A stretch of 61,185 nt of DNA from SYIM01 sp041182885 (GTDB taxonomy: Bacteria; Pseudomonadota; Gammaproteobacteria; Burkholderiales; Burkholderiaceae_E): NCBI GenBank assembly GCA_049423065.1, contig JBMSQB010000014.1, positions 1 through 61,185 of the forward strand, written 5' to 3'. This document shows positions 59,537 through 61,185 of the stretch, one piece after another. Each line of letters begins with the position of its first letter. Position 1 is the first letter of the stretch. Made by a program: the position numbers and the translations under genes. A model generated the notes under the pieces. That model saw only the letters and a program-made list of their open reading frames with translations. It had not been told where the DNA came from and made no database searches.

Positions 59537-61185
59537 ATGGTCAAGGCTTCACGAAGCGCGGTTGGGCAACGGAATTCCTCTAAAGCAGGGAAGGCGTCCT
59601 CACCGCCGCGGCTGGCTACACCGGCCACGACACCCCCCGCAGCCGCACGCGCCACCATTGCCCAGGTTGTGCAGCAGGCCGAGGCACTCATGAGTGCCGG
59701 CCAGCGCGATGCAGCCCTCGCCCACTACCGTCAGTGGCTTGAATCGTCCAAGGGCGCGCCCGGCGCGCACCTGATCTGGTTCAACCTGGGCACCGAGCTC
59801 TCCAAGACTGATCACGCTGCCGGCGAAGCCGCCTACAGAGAGGCCATCCGCATTGCGCCCGATTTTGTGCAGGCCTGGGTCAACCTGGGTTCAAGGCTTG
59901 ACGCCCTGGGCCGCGCGCAAGAAGCGCTCAGTGCCTGGCGCCATGCGCGCGAGCTGGCCCGAGCCGCCAAACAACCTGATCCCGAGCTTGAGCGCATGGC
60001 GCTCAACAACCTGGGGCGCGTACTCGAGCGCGAGCGCGAATTCGCCGAAGCCGAGCAGTGTCTGCTCGACAGTCTGAAAATCGACGGCAATCAATATGAG
60101 GTGCTGCAGCATGTCATTCGGCTGCGGCAGCGGCAATGCAAGTGGCCGGTCTGGAGCCCCATCCCGGGCATTGGCGCAAACACCCAGCTGATTGCCACCT
60201 CCCCCATGGCCATGCTGGGTCTGGCCGACGACCCTGGCCTGCAATTGCTTGCCGCTCGAACGTTTGTCGAGCGCACCTACCGGCAACTCATTGCCGATAC
60301 CGTGCCGCTCACCTCGCGCACGAGCGCGCGTCGCCCGGGCGCGGGCGAGCGCCTGCGCGTTGCGTATGTCAGCGGTGATCTGTGCATGCACCCGGTGGGG
60401 TTGCTCCTTGGCGGGCTGCTGGAATCGCACGACCGCAGCCGCTTCGAGATTCACGGCTATTGCTGGAGCCCCGAAGACGGCTCGCCCTTGCGGCAACGCC
60501 TGAAGTCGGCGTTTGACCGGCTCACCATCGTCAAATCGCTTACCGACCGGCAAGTGGCCGAACGCATCGCCGCCGACGGTATCGACATTGTCATTGACCT
60601 GCAGGGCCTGTCCGCCGGCGCGCGGCCCGCCATCTGCGCGTCGCGCCCTGCCCCGGTTCAAGTCACCTGGCTTGGGTTGATTGGTACCAGCGGCTTGCCC
60701 TGGATTGACTACGCCATCACCGACCGCTGGTGTGTGCCCGAAGATGACGAGCGCTTTTACAGCGAGAAAGTGATTGCCCTGCCCACGGTATTCCAGCCGG
60801 GCGATCGCGGCCGAATGGCCAACCCCACGCCCACGCGCGAAGCCGTTGGGCTGCCCACCGACAAGTTCATCTTTACGTCATTCAACAACAGCTACAAGCT
60901 CGACCCCGCGATGTTTGCGGTCTGGATGCGGGTGCTGCATCGCGTGCCCAACAGCGTGCTGTGGCTGCTTGATGACAACCCGGTGGCCACGGCGAATTTG
61001 CTCGCCGCCGCCGCCTCGCACGGCTTGCCGCGTGATCGGATCATTCTTGCGCCGCGCACCAGCCACGCCGAATATTTGGCGCGCATGCCGCTTGCCGATC
61101 TGTTCCTGGACAACCATCCCTACAACGCAGGCGCCACGGCGGCTGACGCGTTGTGGGTGGGGCTGCCGCTGCTCACCATGGCGGG
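59537..61185 (+). CDS. TPR protein O-GlcNAc transferase-like glycosyltransferase (GT41), partial at window end
   Basis: An open reading frame of 549 codons that runs off the window. A basic, Pro/Ala-rich start is followed by TPR units (about 45-190: AALAHYRQWLESSKGAPGAH; HLIWFNLGTELSKTDHAAGE; LNNLGRVLEREREFAEAEQC). The catalytic GT41 region starts near 275 with RVAYVSGDLCMHPVG, which holds the expected His, then VIDLQGLSAGARP, VQVTWLGLIGTSGLPWIDY and DLFLDNHPYNAGATAADALW. Homologues near fliC add sugars to flagellin. Divergent from the flagellin transcription unit. GGAG lies about ten bases before the ATG. Confidence 0.88.
   Translation, partial: MVKASRSAVGQRNSSKAGKASSPPRLATPATTPPAAARATIAQVVQQAEALMSAGQRDAALAHYRQWLESSKGAPGAHLIWFNLGTELSKTDHAAGEAAYREAIRIAPDFVQAWVNLGSRLDALGRAQEALSAWRHARELARAAKQPDPELERMALNNLGRVLEREREFAEAEQCLLDSLKIDGNQYEVLQHVIRLRQRQCKWPVWSPIPGIGANTQLIATSPMAMLGLADDPGLQLLAARTFVERTYRQLIADTVPLTSRTSARRPGAGERLRVAYVSGDLCMHPVGLLLGGLLESHDRSRFEIHGYCWSPEDGSPLRQRLKSAFDRLTIVKSLTDRQVAERIAADGIDIVIDLQGLSAGARPAICASRPAPVQVTWLGLIGTSGLPWIDYAITDRWCVPEDDERFYSEKVIALPTVFQPGDRGRMANPTPTREAVGLPTDKFIFTSFNNSYKLDPAMFAVWMRVLHRVPNSVLWLLDDNPVATANLLAAAASHGLPRDRIILAPRTSHAEYLARMPLADLFLDNHPYNAGATAADALWVGLPLLTMA

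Overview
This is a high-GC chromosomal segment from a motile Gram-negative bacterium, most likely a betaproteobacterium. The evidence is the abundance of Bug/TctC-type periplasmic receptors (four, all without membrane partners), the dense gene packing with stop/start overlaps, and a polar-type flagellar locus. No mobile element, CRISPR array or rRNA is visible. One tRNA is present. After start-site correction no gap between genes exceeds 300 bases, so the window is almost entirely coding.

Layout. (1) 0-5.6 kb, minus strand: an arsenosugar-type locus with arsS, a TVP38/flavin disulfide reductase fusion, a double glycosyltransferase fusion and a DUF3047 protein. (2) 5.7-16.6 kb, plus strand: a hydantoin / cyclic-amide uptake and hydrolysis operon. 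It holds two Asp/Glu-hydantoin racemase homologues, a complete dipeptide-type ABC importer, an amidase, a dihydropyrimidinase and a Bug receptor. (3) 16.7-24.2 kb, minus strand: a tight six-gene operon (flavoprotein, Bug, Bug, flavoprotein, TIM-barrel isomerase, flavoprotein). (4) 24.4-35.2 kb, plus strand, divergent from (3): a fourth flavoprotein, FAH-family hydrolase, enoyl-CoA hydratase, cupin, Bug receptor, a small cysteine-repeat secreted protein, an SDR and a complete branched-chain amino-acid-type ABC importer. (5) 35.3-41.2 kb: an unrecognised protein and an LLM flavin monooxygenase (minus), divergent from ATP-dependent hydantoinase/oxoprolinase hyuA-hyuB. (6) 41.2-45.5 kb: tRNA-Ser(UGA), a Sir2 deacetylase, and an Lrp/AsnC regulator divergent from an orphan homodimeric 2-oxoacid dehydrogenase E1. 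(7) 45.5-61.2 kb: a flagellar locus with an HTH-receiver regulator, fliS, fliJIHGFE, a sigma-54 activator, a Cys-motif protein, two TPR/glycosyltransferase-like genes, a small TPR-like gene and a large flagellin.

How the parts fit. Regions 2-5 read as a catabolic island for cyclic amides and ring or carboxylic compounds. Importers and receptors bring substrates in, hydantoinases and amidases open amides, flavoproteins oxidise, and the FAH/ECH/SDR set finishes ring-cleavage or beta-oxidation-like steps. The substrate is not readable from sequence. Region 7 shows a sigma-54/sigma-28 hierarchy directly in the DNA. Two near-consensus sigma-54 promoters share the form TGGCACG-N4-TTGCT, one before the activator-fliEFGHIJ operon and one before the small gene upstream of flagellin. 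FliA (sigma-28) promoters precede fliC and, in tandem, fliS. The genes around fliC suggest glycosylated flagellin.

The most notable observations are: both racemase homologues lack canonical catalytic cysteines; a near-match to the Lrp consensus lies over the start codon of the Lrp-family gene; the stop codon of the gene before fliC lies inside the fliC -10 element; matched Lys/Asp/Gly-rich tracts occur in FliF and FliG; and a 100-residue secreted protein is made of three Cys repeats.
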